Assembly: GCA_965262015.1 (NCBI GenBank)
Contig: OZ253494.1
Location: 62,001-126,000, forward strand
DNA: 64,000 nt
Reading direction: 5' to 3'
DNA from: G965262015 sp965262015
Lineage (GTDB): Bacteria; Spirochaetota; Leptospiria; Turneriellales; CBDBES01
Each line of letters begins with the position of its first letter. Position 1 is the first letter of the stretch. A model generated the notes under the pieces. The model saw only the letters and a program-made list of their open reading frames with translations. It ran no database searches and was not told the DNA's origin. This document shows, one piece after another, positions 1 to 8,053 of the stretch. Position numbers and translations under genes: made by a program.

Positions 1-16
1 TTATAAGAAGAGTTCT

Positions 17-274
17 TTGCTTACTGATACAAAGGCAAAAAAACAGCAGAAGGCCACAGCTAATACTGATTTTAGTAAGCTTTCCATGGCTAGTTTATCT
101 GAAACAGAAATTACCTATCGTCAAGAATTGCAGAAAGTACGTTTTCAGGTTTCTTTAGGAATATTTCAACAAGTTCATAAAATAATGGAAATAAAAAAAA
201 ATATTGCACGAGTCTTAACATACCAGAAGCAAATATCTCGTATACAAGCTAATGAGGCTTTGGATAAGAAATAA
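17..274 (+). CDS. rpmC: 50S ribosomal protein L29
   Basis: Large-subunit protein L29, which binds 23S rRNA near the peptide exit tunnel. The L29 core covers about residues 19-78, with the family pattern of a first helix (KLSMASLSETEI), a second helix ending in VRFQVSLG, and the basic IKKNIARVLT stretch. The frame opens at a TTG preceded by GAAGAG, a usable ribosome binding site. It gives 85 residues, about 20 more than usual, because of a Lys/Gln-rich N-terminal extension. An in-frame ATG at 86 would give a core-length protein but would cut into the first helix. A TAA at 4-6 may be the stop of the upstream gene, expected to be rplP. rpsQ follows after 6 bases. Confidence 0.88.
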   Translation: MLTDTKAKKQQKATANTDFSKLSMASLSETEITYRQELQKVRFQVSLGIFQQVHKIMEIKKNIARVLTYQKQISRIQANEALDKK

Positions 275-280
275 TAAATT

Positions 281-565
281 ATGTCTATTCGTAAATATAA
301 TAAAAATAGCGAAGTCGAGTATGGCAAGGGCAAGGTTTTACGTGGTAAGGTAATCTCAACTAAAATGTTGGATACGGTAACTGTATTAGTTGAGTATAGC
401 AAGCTTAACAAACGTGTGAATAAGCGAATACTAAAAACTAAAAGAATATTGGCACATAGCACTGGAGATGTTCAAGTGAATGAGGGTGATTTTGTGTTTA
501 TTAAAGAATCTAGACCCTTATCTAAAAATAAACATTTTGTAGTTGCGGAAGTAGCTTCTAAATAG
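281..565 (+). CDS. rpsQ: 30S ribosomal protein S17
   Basis: Primary 16S rRNA-binding protein of the small subunit with an OB fold. The sequence shows the S17 order: GKVISTKMLDTVTVLVE, then the basic segment KRILKTKRILAHS, then a VNEGDFVFIKESRPLSKNKHFVV end, as in the family. At 94 residues it is normal to slightly long. It lies 6 bases after rpmC and 10 bases before rplN, in the standard spc order. No convincing Shine-Dalgarno motif precedes the ATG; the start context is AAATTATG. Confidence 0.96.
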   Translation: MSIRKYNKNSEVEYGKGKVLRGKVISTKMLDTVTVLVEYSKLNKRVNKRILKTKRILAHSTGDVQVNEGDFVFIKESRPLSKNKHFVVAEVASK

Positions 566-575
566 GTATTAGAGT

Positions 576-968
576 ATGTTACAGATGCAATCTTACCTTC
601 AAGTAGCCGATAATTCGGGCGCCCGTAGAGTACAGATAATTCGGGTATTAGGTGGAACTAGGCGTCGTTATGCTAGTGTGGGAGACCTTGTCGTTGTGGC
701 TGTAAAATCAGCAGTGCCATCTTACGCACTTAAAGACTCTAGTGGAAGGAAAGATCATAAAAAAGCGGTATCTAATGCTGTGATAGTTCGCACTAAGAAA
801 GAGATTCGTCGTTCTGATGGTACTTATATACGTTTTGATGATAATGCTTGTGCTTTGGTGGATAATCAAAACAATCCAAAGGGTACAAGAGTGTTCGGAC
901 CAGTCGCACGCGAGTTAAGAGAAAAGCGATTTATGAAAATTGTCTCGTTGGCACCAGAAGTATTATAG
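576..968 (+). CDS. rplN: 50S ribosomal protein L14
   Basis: L14 binds 23S rRNA and forms an intersubunit bridge. The family start MLQMQSYLQVADNSGAR and the signature of the central barrel (VGDLVVVAVK) are present, followed by GTRVFGPVARELRE and FMKIVSLAPEVL at the C terminus. At 130 residues it is slightly longer than the usual 122, because of a short insert around the AVPSYALKDSSGRKD loop. It sits between rpsQ and rplX as expected, with 4 bases to the rplX start. Confidence 0.97.
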   Translation: MLQMQSYLQVADNSGARRVQIIRVLGGTRRRYASVGDLVVVAVKSAVPSYALKDSSGRKDHKKAVSNAVIVRTKKEIRRSDGTYIRFDDNACALVDNQNNPKGTRVFGPVARELREKRFMKIVSLAPEVL

Positions 969-972
969 TTAT

Positions 973-1317
973 ATGGTTACACAGAAAATAAGTACAAAAC
1001 TCCGTTTGAATGATGAAGTCGTTGTTATTTCTGGTACTTCAAAACGTAAAAAAGGTAAAATTTTAGCGATTCATCGAGAAAAGGCTTATGTATGGATTAA
1101 AGGTGTCAATTTGAGGAAGAAGATTTTACGTCCGTCTCAGGAGAATCCCAAAGGAGGTTCAATCGAAATTGAAGCTCCTATTCACATTTCCAATGTTCAG
1201 TATTGGGATTCTAAATCAAAAAAAGGTACTCGTCTTAGTATAGTCCATAAAAAAGAGAATAGTGAAGCCCATACAAAAGATAGATTCATGGTTTGTTCTA
1301 AACAAGTCATTAGTTAA
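973..1317 (+). CDS. rplX: 50S ribosomal protein L24
   Basis: L24 starts 50S assembly and carries a KOW motif. The KOW segment is visible near the N terminus (LNDEVVVISGTSKRKKGKIL), and the protein continues with an L24-type GGSIEIEAPIHISNV block. The ATG at 973 was chosen over an upstream in-frame TTG at 942-region codons because it lies 4 bases after the rplN stop and gives the normal length of 114 residues. The longer reading would overlap rplN. Confidence 0.95.
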   Translation: MVTQKISTKLRLNDEVVVISGTSKRKKGKILAIHREKAYVWIKGVNLRKKILRPSQENPKGGSIEIEAPIHISNVQYWDSKSKKGTRLSIVHKKENSEAHTKDRFMVCSKQVIS

Positions 1318-1324
1318 TGTTATT

Positions 1325-1867
1325 ATGACAAGACTAAAAGAAGCTTATAACAAAACTTATAGGTATGAACTGTTAGAAAGTTTGTCACTTTCTTCAGTTA
1401 TGGAAGTACCTATCCTAAAAAAGATTATTGTTAGTGTTGGTGCTGGCGAGGCAATACAGAATCCTAAAGTATTAGATAGTATCGCTAATGAGCTTGCCTT
1501 GATTACAGGACAAAAAGCGATAAAGACAAAGGCACGTAAGTCTATTGCTACCTTTAAACTTAGAGAGGGTATGCCCATTGGCGTTATGGTAAGCTTAAGA
1601 AACAAATATATGTATGAGTTTCTAGATCGGTTAGTAAATATAGTGCTACCTAGAGTGAAAGATTTTCGAGGCTTAAATCGTAATTCATTTGATCATGCAG
1701 GCAATTATAGTTTTGGCATTAAGGAACAGATTATTTTTCCCGAAATTAATTTTGATCATGTAGACACAGTGAGAGGCTTAAATATTACAATGGTAATACA
1801 CTCCAAAACAATCCAACATTCAATTAGCTTGTTGGAAAAATTTAATTTTCCTCTCAAGAAAGATTAA
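1325..1867 (+). CDS. rplE: 50S ribosomal protein L5
   Basis: L5 binds 5S rRNA and contacts P-site tRNA. The family start MTRLKEAYNKTYRYELLE is followed by the VPILKKIIVSVGAGEA block and the central GQKAIKTKARKSIATFKLREG motif. The C-terminal part contains DFRGLNRNSFDHAGNYSFG. Starting at ATG 1325 gives 180 residues, the typical length; a longer open frame from 1262 would overlap rplX. The context is TTATTATG without a clear ribosome binding site. Confidence 0.96.
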   Translation: MTRLKEAYNKTYRYELLESLSLSSVMEVPILKKIIVSVGAGEAIQNPKVLDSIANELALITGQKAIKTKARKSIATFKLREGMPIGVMVSLRNKYMYEFLDRLVNIVLPRVKDFRGLNRNSFDHAGNYSFGIKEQIIFPEINFDHVDTVRGLNITMVIHSKTIQHSISLLEKFNFPLKKD

Positions 1868-1918
1868 GTTTACAGGGTAAGTTATAATATCAAAGTGATT
1901 TTTGAGGGATGGTGAGGA

Positions 1919-2104
1919 ATGGCTAGAAAAGCATTAATTGAGAAACAGAAGAAAGAACCACGATTCGCTGTAAGAAAGTATAATCGATGTGGTCTCTGTG
2001 GTAGAGCACGGGGTTATATGAATAGGTTTCGGTTGTGTCGAATATGTTTCCGTGAAATGGCTTCTAAAGGCCTAATCCCTGGTGTTACTAAATCTTCATG
2101 GTGA
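1919..2104 (+). CDS. rpsN: 30S ribosomal protein S14, zinc-binding short type
   Basis: S14 of the 61-residue type Z. Four cysteines in two CxxC pairs (CGLC at 24-27 and CRIC at 40-43) form the zinc ribbon, which distinguishes it from the longer zinc-free form. It belongs to the 30S head. A strong purine stretch (GAGGGATGGTGAGGA) sits just before the ATG, an exception among the weakly marked starts of this cluster. There is a 51-base gap after rplE and 4 bases to rpsH. Confidence 0.97.
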   Translation: MARKALIEKQKKEPRFAVRKYNRCGLCGRARGYMNRFRLCRICFREMASKGLIPGVTKSSW

Positions 2105-2108
2105 TGTT

Positions 2109-2504
2109 ATGAGCTTGTCCGACCCAATTGCTGACGTATTGACCAGGTTGCGGAATGCCTCACGTGCCAAGCACGATTCTGTTTATGTGTACTCTAGCAA
2201 TTTAATATTGCATATGGTGAATGTCTTAAAAAAAGAAGGTTTTATTGTTCATTATCAAGCTATCAAAAATAGTCATATACCACTCTTGAAAATTAGTTTA
2301 AAATATTATAATAGCCGATCTGTTTTACGAGGATTACAACGTATCTCTAAACCAGGTCGACGAGTGTACATCAAACATAGGGATATACGTCCTGCCATGA
2401 ATAGTATGGGACTTAGTGTTCTGTCTACCCCAAAAGGTGTCTTGTCCGACAAGGAAGCAAAGTTGCAATGTGTGGGTGGTGAAGTCATTTGCAAAGTATG
2501 GTAA
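2109..2504 (+). CDS. rpsH: 30S ribosomal protein S8
   Basis: S8 is an early-assembling 16S rRNA-binding protein. The start MSLSDPIADVLTRLRNA is diagnostic, and the C-terminal half has the family GLQRISKPGRRVYIK and STPKGVLSDKEA motifs and ends in GGEVICKVW. ATG 2109 gives 131 residues, the standard length, and lies 4 bases after the rpsN stop. An in-frame upstream start at 2082 would overlap rpsN and was not used. Confidence 0.97.
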   Translation: MSLSDPIADVLTRLRNASRAKHDSVYVYSSNLILHMVNVLKKEGFIVHYQAIKNSHIPLLKISLKYYNSRSVLRGLQRISKPGRRVYIKHRDIRPAMNSMGLSVLSTPKGVLSDKEAKLQCVGGEVICKVW

Positions 2505-2507
2505 TTT

Positions 2508-3047
2508 ATGTCTAGAATTGGTAATATACCTATTGAAATTCCTTCCGGTGTAGATGTAGCCATCGCTACCAATTCCATCTCTGTTAGAGGAAGTAAAGGT
2601 AAGTTAGAAGTTCCATTGTTTGCTGGCTTGAAGGTTAGAATAGAGAGCAGTCTCTTGTCTGTTAGTAGAGAGAACGACACTAAACTCTTGAAACAGAAGC
2701 ATGGTTTGGTTCGCTCTTTACTTGCAAATGCAATACAAGGTGTATCGCAAGGTTTTATTATTAAACTTTTACTCTCAGGGGTTGGTTACAGGGCATCTAT
2801 GGAAGGTAAAACATTACAGCTTGCACTTGGTTTTTCACATGAAGTTTTTGTGGAAGCAACAGAGGGAATCTCTTTTGAAGTAAAAGATCTTACTAACATT
2901 CATATTAGCGGGATTGATAAGCAAAAAGTTGGTGATATTGCAGCTATTATTAGAAAGTTACGTCCTCCTGAACCTTACAAAGGTAAAGGTATACGTTATG
3001 AGGGCGAGATTATTCGTTTAAAAGCAGGAAAATCTGGTAAAAAATAA
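2508..3047 (+). CDS. rplF: 50S ribosomal protein L6
   Basis: L6 has two similar domains and lies near the sarcin-ricin loop and the L7/L12 stalk base. The start MSRIGNIPIEIPSGVDV is family-like, and the C-terminal domain carries the signature RPPEPYKGKGIRYEGE. Length is 179 residues, as expected. It begins 3 bases after the rpsH stop in a TTTATG context with no evident Shine-Dalgarno motif. Confidence 0.97.
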   Translation: MSRIGNIPIEIPSGVDVAIATNSISVRGSKGKLEVPLFAGLKVRIESSLLSVSRENDTKLLKQKHGLVRSLLANAIQGVSQGFIIKLLLSGVGYRASMEGKTLQLALGFSHEVFVEATEGISFEVKDLTNIHISGIDKQKVGDIAAIIRKLRPPEPYKGKGIRYEGEIIRLKAGKSGKK

Positions 3048-3052
3048 GATTT

Positions 3053-3406
3053 ATGACACAAGTAAAAGTAGCCATTAAGCGTAAGGACAGAACCCGTTCC
3101 AGACTACGTAAGAATAACCGAGACGGAAGAAAACGTGTATGTGTTTTCATATCAAATAAATATATGTATGCCCAATTAATTGATGATGTGAGTGGAAAGA
3201 CTCTAATGAGTTCATCTACTCGTTCTGAGAAGTTACAAAAGAACAAAGAGGGGGCAGTTGAGTTAGCACAAGTATTTGCTAATAAAATGCAGTCTTTTTT
3301 GAAAGGAGAAGAGGAGAAAATAGTTTTTGATCGAGGTGTTAGGCGTTATCATGGTAGGATCAAATCCTTTGCAGATGCCTTACGTAAGCGAGGTGTTAAA
3401 TTTTAG
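3053..3406 (+). CDS. rplR: 50S ribosomal protein L18
   Basis: L18 binds 5S rRNA together with L5. Visible family features are the basic N terminus (RKDRTRSRLRKNNRDGRKR), the VFISNKYMYAQLIDDVSGKTLMSSST block and a C terminus containing FDRGVRRYHGRIKSFADALRKRG. At 117 residues it matches the family. It lies 5 bases after rplF and 2 bases before rpsE. Confidence 0.96.
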   Translation: MTQVKVAIKRKDRTRSRLRKNNRDGRKRVCVFISNKYMYAQLIDDVSGKTLMSSSTRSEKLQKNKEGAVELAQVFANKMQSFLKGEEEKIVFDRGVRRYHGRIKSFADALRKRGVKF

Positions 3407-3408
3407 TT

Positions 3409-4077
3409 ATGATAGATGGAACAGAACAATCAACAGCGGTAAACTCTACTTCTCCTGTGTTATCTGGTGGGGTTATTGATCCAAATACTCTTGCTTTAGA
3501 GGAACGAGTTATTAAAATGTCACGGCTTGCCAAAGTAGTTAAAGGGGGACGTCGTTTCTCTTTTAATGCACTGACTGTGGTGGGTGACAATAAGAACTAT
3601 GTTGGCTTGGGATTTGGTAAAGCTAAAGAAGTACCTGAGGCTATTCGTAAAAGCATAGAGAAGGGTAAAAAGAGTTTAGTATTTGTAAGAAAAAAAGATG
3701 GCACTATACCTCATAAAGTGATAGGGAAATACAAATCAGCCAGGGTGTTATTAAAACCTAGTGCGCCTGGTACTGGTATTATTGCTGGTGAAGCAGTAAG
3801 AGCTGTGGTAGAGTTAGGTGGTATTCAAGATATTTTAACGAAACGCTTTGGTTCTTCTAATAAACTAAATATTGTTAAAGCGACTATGGACGCATTGGAC
3901 CAACTTAGTTTAGCTTCCGAGGCCAAGGAAAGACGTGGGCTTACGTTACGAGAGTTATTTGGTGAGTATAGCTTTGAGCGAAAAAAACAAAAGAACTTTA
4001 GAGCTACAAATACAGAAGAGACTAAAATTGCAGATACGCCGGTGGAAGAAGTTGTTCAGCGTGATGATATAGGTTAA
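3409..4077 (+). CDS. rpsE: 30S ribosomal protein S5, extended at both ends
   Basis: S5 contributes to decoding fidelity and to the mRNA entry site. The RNA-binding domain is clear from about residue 42 (KGGRRFSFNALTVVGD, then GLGFGKAKEVPEAIRKS), and the C-terminal domain has KPSAPGTGIIAGEAVRAV. At 222 residues it is about 55 longer than usual: roughly 35 extra N-terminal residues rich in Ser/Thr, and an acidic C-terminal tail of about 30 residues after RELFGEY. An internal ATG near 3517 could give a core-length protein, but the first ATG sits directly after rplR, so the long form is preferred. Confidence 0.94.
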   Translation: MIDGTEQSTAVNSTSPVLSGGVIDPNTLALEERVIKMSRLAKVVKGGRRFSFNALTVVGDNKNYVGLGFGKAKEVPEAIRKSIEKGKKSLVFVRKKDGTIPHKVIGKYKSARVLLKPSAPGTGIIAGEAVRAVVELGGIQDILTKRFGSSNKLNIVKATMDALDQLSLASEAKERRGLTLRELFGEYSFERKKQKNFRATNTEETKIADTPVEEVVQRDDIG

Positions 4078-4078
4078 T

Positions 4079-4261
4079 ATGGAAAAAGTAAAAGTTACTC
4101 AGGTTAAAAGTCGGATTAAGATCCTATCCAATCACAAGGCTACTTTATCCTCTTTGGGATTGAGGAAGATAGGTCAAAGCAGAACGCATAAATTAACACC
4201 ACAAATACAAGGTATGATTAATACCGTACATTATCTTATTAAGGTTGAGAACGTTGAGTAG
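4079..4261 (+). CDS. rpmD: 50S ribosomal protein L30
   Basis: L30 is a small 23S rRNA-binding protein. The 60-residue sequence has the typical VKVTQVKSRIKILSNHKATL start, the LGLRKIGQSRTH motif and a C-terminal MINTVHYLIKVE strand. It lies one base after rpsE and just before rplO, its standard position. An AGG about 5 bases before the ATG is only a weak ribosome binding site. Confidence 0.95.
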   Translation: MEKVKVTQVKSRIKILSNHKATLSSLGLRKIGQSRTHKLTPQIQGMINTVHYLIKVENVE

Positions 4262-4268
4262 TCTTATT

Positions 4269-4787
4269 ATGAATAATTTAGAACCACACTCAAATAGTAC
4301 TTTTAATAAAAAGAGGGTTGGCCGTGGTCGAGGTTCTACATTTGGTAAAACATGTGGCAGAGGGCATAAAGGCCAAAAATCTCGTTCAGGTGCCTCTATC
4401 CCATTATGGTTTGAGGGCGGGCAGACTCCATTGTATCGTAGAATCCCCAAACGTGGCTTTAAGAATATATTTAAGGTGTATTGGCAGGTTGTAAATCTAG
4501 GTGATATCTACAAAATTCGCGATAAAATTGCTGATTTGAGTATAATTGGTGTCTCTGATTTTAAAAAGCATCTCATTACCAGTAAAAAACAAGTACCTGT
4601 TAAGGTCTTATCTGGCTTTCAACAAGAGGGTGACTTGGATCTTACGTTCTTACAAGGTAAAACTATTGTTGTGAATGGAATTAGTGACCGTGCGAAACAA
4701 ATGCTTCATGCTGCAGGTGTGAGTGTGAAGATTACTAAGTTTACTTCCTACAAGATTCAAACATCTCCATCTGATAGTATTGGCTGA
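4269..4787 (+). CDS. rplO: 50S ribosomal protein L15
   Basis: L15 is a late-assembly 50S protein. The glycine-rich basic N-terminal part (KKRVGRGRGSTFGKTCGRGHKGQKSRSG) and the following FEGGQTPLYRRIPKRGFKN are the family signature. The C-terminal domain contains VNGISDRAKQMLHAAG. ATG 4269 gives 172 residues; an upstream in-frame start at 4245 would overlap rpmD. secY follows after 5 bases. Confidence 0.95.
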   Translation: MNNLEPHSNSTFNKKRVGRGRGSTFGKTCGRGHKGQKSRSGASIPLWFEGGQTPLYRRIPKRGFKNIFKVYWQVVNLGDIYKIRDKIADLSIIGVSDFKKHLITSKKQVPVKVLSGFQQEGDLDLTFLQGKTIVVNGISDRAKQMLHAAGVSVKITKFTSYKIQTSPSDSIG

Positions 4788-4792
4788 TAATT

Positions 4793-6166
4793 ATGCTATT
4801 AACTATATTTAGTATACCTGAATTGCGTTATCGCATACTTTTTACTGTTGCAATTCTTTTTGTTTTCCGTTTGGGTGCCCATATTACTGTTCCAGGGATT
4901 GACTTTCAGGTAATCGAAGATTATCTTCAATCTACTTATGGTGCTTCGCGTGGTCTAACTGATTATATTGATCTTTTTGCTGGTGGTGCTTTTAAAAGAA
5001 TCTCTATTTTTGCCTTGGGCATTATGCCCTATATCTCTGCCTCCATTGTGATGCAGTTAATGATGGTTATTGTCCCATCATTGCAGGCTTTGCAAAAAGA
5101 AGGGGAATCGGGCCGTAGAAAACTTAATCAATACACTCGCTATGGTACGGTGCTATTGTGTACGGTGCAGTCTTATGGCATCACTGTGTATATCAAGTCT
5201 CTTCACGAAGAAATACTAAGTAGAAATCCAGGTAATTTTCTGATTGATGGAGGAGGAGGAGCGTCGTTTATCTTAATGACTATTCTCAGCATTACAACAG
5301 GTACAATTGTACTTATGTGGTTAGGTGAGCAAATTACAGAACGAGGTATCGGTAATGGCATTTCACTTCTCATTTTTACAGGTATTATTTCAGGTGCTCC
5401 ACCCGCTTTACAACAGTTTGCAACTGAAATACAGAGAGAAGAGGTAGAAGCTATTCTGGCCTTAATTTTGATTTTTGTTTTTATTGTGATGGTGAGTTTG
5501 TCTGTTTTACTTACAGAAGGTGTACGAAAAGTGCCCCTTCAATATAGCAAAAGAATTGTGGGCCGTAAAATGGTACAGGCTGCCAGCCAATCTTTACCTA
5601 TTAAGGTGAACGCCGCAAATGTGATGCCTATTATATTTGCTTCTGCTTTAATGTTATTTCCTACTCAAATTGCTAGTTATCTAGAAGGAGATTACCAAGA
5701 ATTCGCCTCTATGATTACTCGCTATTTATCCCCAGGCACTACCAGCTATATTATTGTTTACGTAGTTTTAATTATATTTTTTGCTTATTTTTATACTGCA
5801 ATTCAATATAATCCTAAAGAGTTAGCAGAAGCTTTGAAGAAAAATGGTGGATATATACCTGGTATCAGACCTGGTTTGCAAACGGAGGGGTATATCCAAA
5901 AGTTATTAAATCATATTACCCTAAGTGGAGCCATCTTTTTAGCTTTTATTGCCATTGCACCTGACATAATTGTGGAATTATGGGATCTACAGCGTTTTAG
6001 AAGTATGGCCTATTTATTTGGGGGGACTTCATTACTTATTATTGTTGGGGTTGCATTGGATACTTTGAAGCAAGTAGAATCGAAGTTAGTGATGCGACAT
6101 TATGAAGGTTTCATGGATAAAAATAAGAAAAAGTCTGCACGTCATGCACCAAGTATGCGTAGGTAG
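4793..6166 (+). CDS. secY: Protein translocase channel subunit SecY
   Basis: Central pore of the Sec translocase in the inner membrane. The 457-residue protein has about ten hydrophobic segments. Family motifs include FRLGAHITVPGID near the N terminus, FAGGAFKRISIFALGIMPYISASI, the EQITERGIGNGISLLIF segment, and in the second half YYTAIQYNP-like FAYFYTAIQYNPKELAE. The basic C-terminal tail ends in ARHAPSMRR. It follows rplO as in most bacteria and is followed by adk after 6 bases. Confidence 0.98.
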   Translation: MLLTIFSIPELRYRILFTVAILFVFRLGAHITVPGIDFQVIEDYLQSTYGASRGLTDYIDLFAGGAFKRISIFALGIMPYISASIVMQLMMVIVPSLQALQKEGESGRRKLNQYTRYGTVLLCTVQSYGITVYIKSLHEEILSRNPGNFLIDGGGGASFILMTILSITTGTIVLMWLGEQITERGIGNGISLLIFTGIISGAPPALQQFATEIQREEVEAILALILIFVFIVMVSLSVLLTEGVRKVPLQYSKRIVGRKMVQAASQSLPIKVNAANVMPIIFASALMLFPTQIASYLEGDYQEFASMITRYLSPGTTSYIIVYVVLIIFFAYFYTAIQYNPKELAEALKKNGGYIPGIRPGLQTEGYIQKLLNHITLSGAIFLAFIAIAPDIIVELWDLQRFRSMAYLFGGTSLLIIVGVALDTLKQVESKLVMRHYEGFMDKNKKKSARHAPSMRR

Positions 6167-6172
6167 AGAATC

Positions 6173-6739
6173 ATGAACTTAATTATTATGGGTGCACCTG
6201 GTTCAGGGAAAGGAACCCAATCACAGATTATAAGTAAAAATTTTGGTATTCCTCAAATATCCACAGGCGATATTTTACGCCAAGAAACTAATGAGAAGAC
6301 AGAGATAGGTCTTCACGCTCTTAGTTTTATGGAGAAAGGCGACTTAGTTCCCGACTCCGTATTGATTGCAATTATAGAGAATAGAATTATTCAGGATGAC
6401 TGTACTGATGGTTTTATTCTAGATGGATTTCCTAGAAATACTAACCAAGCTAAGGTGTTAGAAATCTTAATGAACAAATATGAAAAAAATATATATCGTG
6501 TTATTTTTTTAGATGTAGACACTCAAATATTAATAGACCGACTCCTAAATAGGCAAAAAGAAGAGCATCGAATTGATGATTATATAGACTCTATTCAACA
6601 TCGTATCTCTGTGTTTGAGAAGGTAACACGGAGTGTCTTGGATTATTATGATAGTCAAGGTATACTCACCATGATCCAGGGTGCAGGTATGGTTGAGCAA
6701 ATTACTAATAAAATCCAAAAAGAGCTTTCTTTACGGTAG
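6173..6739 (+). CDS. adk: Adenylate kinase, short form
   Basis: Interconverts ATP plus AMP and two ADP. The P-loop GAPGSGKGT lies at residues 7-15, the AMP-binding motif DGFPRN near 83-88, and the RLLNRQKEEHRIDD segment carries the conserved arginines that close on the phosphates. At 188 residues it is the short-lid type without the four-cysteine zinc lid. Its place between secY and map recalls the Firmicutes order. Confidence 0.96.
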   Translation: MNLIIMGAPGSGKGTQSQIISKNFGIPQISTGDILRQETNEKTEIGLHALSFMEKGDLVPDSVLIAIIENRIIQDDCTDGFILDGFPRNTNQAKVLEILMNKYEKNIYRVIFLDVDTQILIDRLLNRQKEEHRIDDYIDSIQHRISVFEKVTRSVLDYYDSQGILTMIQGAGMVEQITNKIQKELSLR

Positions 6740-6744
6740 ATAGC

Positions 6745-7554
6745 ATGGGTATTAATATTTATACTACAAAAGAAGTGCAAAAGATCAAAGATTCAGGTAT
6801 GATTGCTTACGAGACACATATGTACCTAAAAGATTTACTTGAGCCAGGTATTAATACGTATGATCTAGATAAATTAGCCCAAGAATATATTAAAAAATGT
6901 AATGCTAGGCCTGCTTTTTTGGGCTACCAAGGTTATCCAGCGACTTTGTGTACTTCTTTAAATAGCGTAGTAGTACACGGTATACCTAGAAAACAAGATA
7001 TTTTGAAAGAAGGTGATATCATTGGAATTGACTTGGGCGTTGAGTATCATGGTTATTTCTCTGATACAGCATGGACATGGCCTATTGGTCACATCAGAGA
7101 AGAGGTTAAGCACTTATTGCAGATTACACAAGGTTCTCTTTATAAAGCTATCAAACAACTATCTCCTACAAAGAAAATTGGTTGCGTGGGTGAGTGTGTA
7201 GAAAAATATGTTCTTTCTAATAATTTTAGTGTTGTAAAAAGTTTGGTTGGTCATGGTATTGGAAAAAAAATCCATGAAGAACCTGCAGTGCCAAATTACG
7301 GTTCTAGGCATAGTGGTCCTGTTATACGTTCTGGCATGGTTATTGCGATTGAGCCTATGGTAAACATGGGTGACGAAGAGGTAGTATTGGACGAAGATAA
7401 TTGGACAGTGCATACAAAAGATGGTTCTTTGAGTGCACATTATGAACATACAATTGCTATAACTAGTAAAGGTTCCGTAATTTGTACTTTACCGCATGAC
7501 GCTGAAACAGACGTATTCCAACTTGTAGGATGCAACGTGAATAGTCTATCATGA
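6745..7554 (+). CDS. map: Methionine aminopeptidase type I
   Basis: Removes the initiator methionine from new proteins using two metal ions. All five metal ligands can be placed: the two Asp in IDLGVEYHGYFSDTAW, His in LVGHGIGKKIHEEP, Glu in IAIEPMVN and Glu in YEHTIAIT. The length, 269 residues, is slightly long because of a C-terminal tail. The stop overlaps the rpmJ start in an ATGA arrangement, which points to translational coupling. The reading frame lies inside the ribosomal protein cluster. Confidence 0.97.
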   Translation: MGINIYTTKEVQKIKDSGMIAYETHMYLKDLLEPGINTYDLDKLAQEYIKKCNARPAFLGYQGYPATLCTSLNSVVVHGIPRKQDILKEGDIIGIDLGVEYHGYFSDTAWTWPIGHIREEVKHLLQITQGSLYKAIKQLSPTKKIGCVGECVEKYVLSNNFSVVKSLVGHGIGKKIHEEPAVPNYGSRHSGPVIRSGMVIAIEPMVNMGDEEVVLDEDNWTVHTKDGSLSAHYEHTIAITSKGSVICTLPHDAETDVFQLVGCNVNSLS

Positions 7555-7667
7555 AGGTAAGAACTTCAGTCAAAAAAATGTGTAGTGATTGCAGGGTAAT
7601 CAGGCGTGGAAATACTGTGTTGATTATTTGTAAGACTAATCCCAGACATAAGCAAAGGCAGAAATAA
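7551..7667 (+). CDS. rpmJ: 50S ribosomal protein L36
   Basis: A 38-residue protein reading MKVRTSVKKMCSDCRVIRR and ending in NPRHKQRQK. The zinc ligands of the common L36 type are present: Cys11, Cys14, Cys27 and His33. It overlaps the map stop by 4 bases (ATGA). The gene is shorter than usual ORF cut-offs and can be missed. infA, which often lies between map and rpmJ, is absent here. Confidence 0.96.
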   Translation: MKVRTSVKKMCSDCRVIRRGNTVLIICKTNPRHKQRQK

Positions 7668-7697
7668 TTATTGTTAAGGTTTTATTCTTAGAATTAT

Positions 7698-8048
7698 ATG
7701 GCACGTATTTTAAGTATTGATTTACCCATGAATAAAAGGGTTGAAGTTGCTCTTGTCAGTATCTATGGTATTGGTTATAGTCGTTCAAGGGAAATTTTGA
7801 GAAAAGCTAATGTGGATTTTAACGCAAAACTAAAAGATCTTGATGTTGATGTTATTAATAACCTTCGAACTATTATTGAAAAAGATTATTCTTTGGAAGG
7901 AGAGTTACGTGCAGAGAAGAGAATGGCAATTAAGAGGCTTATGGATATTAATAGTTTTAGGGGGGTGAGGCACCGTAGGGGTTTACCGGTGAGGGGACAA
8001 AGAACAAAAACTAATGCTAAAACTGCTAAACGGAGAGTAAGACGGTAG
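7698..8048 (+). CDS. rpsM: 30S ribosomal protein S13
   Basis: S13 sits in the 30S head and contacts the P-site tRNA and the 50S subunit. The start MARILSIDLPMNKRVEVAL is followed by the helix-hairpin-helix part (IYGIGYSRSREILRKAN) and the signature RGVRHRRGLPVRGQRTKTNA. The C terminus is strongly basic. At 116 residues it is normal. It begins 30 bases after rpmJ; an AAGG lies about 16 bases upstream, too far for a standard ribosome binding site. Confidence 0.97.
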   Translation: MARILSIDLPMNKRVEVALVSIYGIGYSRSREILRKANVDFNAKLKDLDVDVINNLRTIIEKDYSLEGELRAEKRMAIKRLMDINSFRGVRHRRGLPVRGQRTKTNAKTAKRRVRR

Positions 8049-8053
8049 TTATT

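Noticed and set aside
175..462. Open frame on the minus strand over rpmC and rpsQ
   Set aside because: Shadow frame of clear ribosomal protein genes on the other strand, with no family motif.
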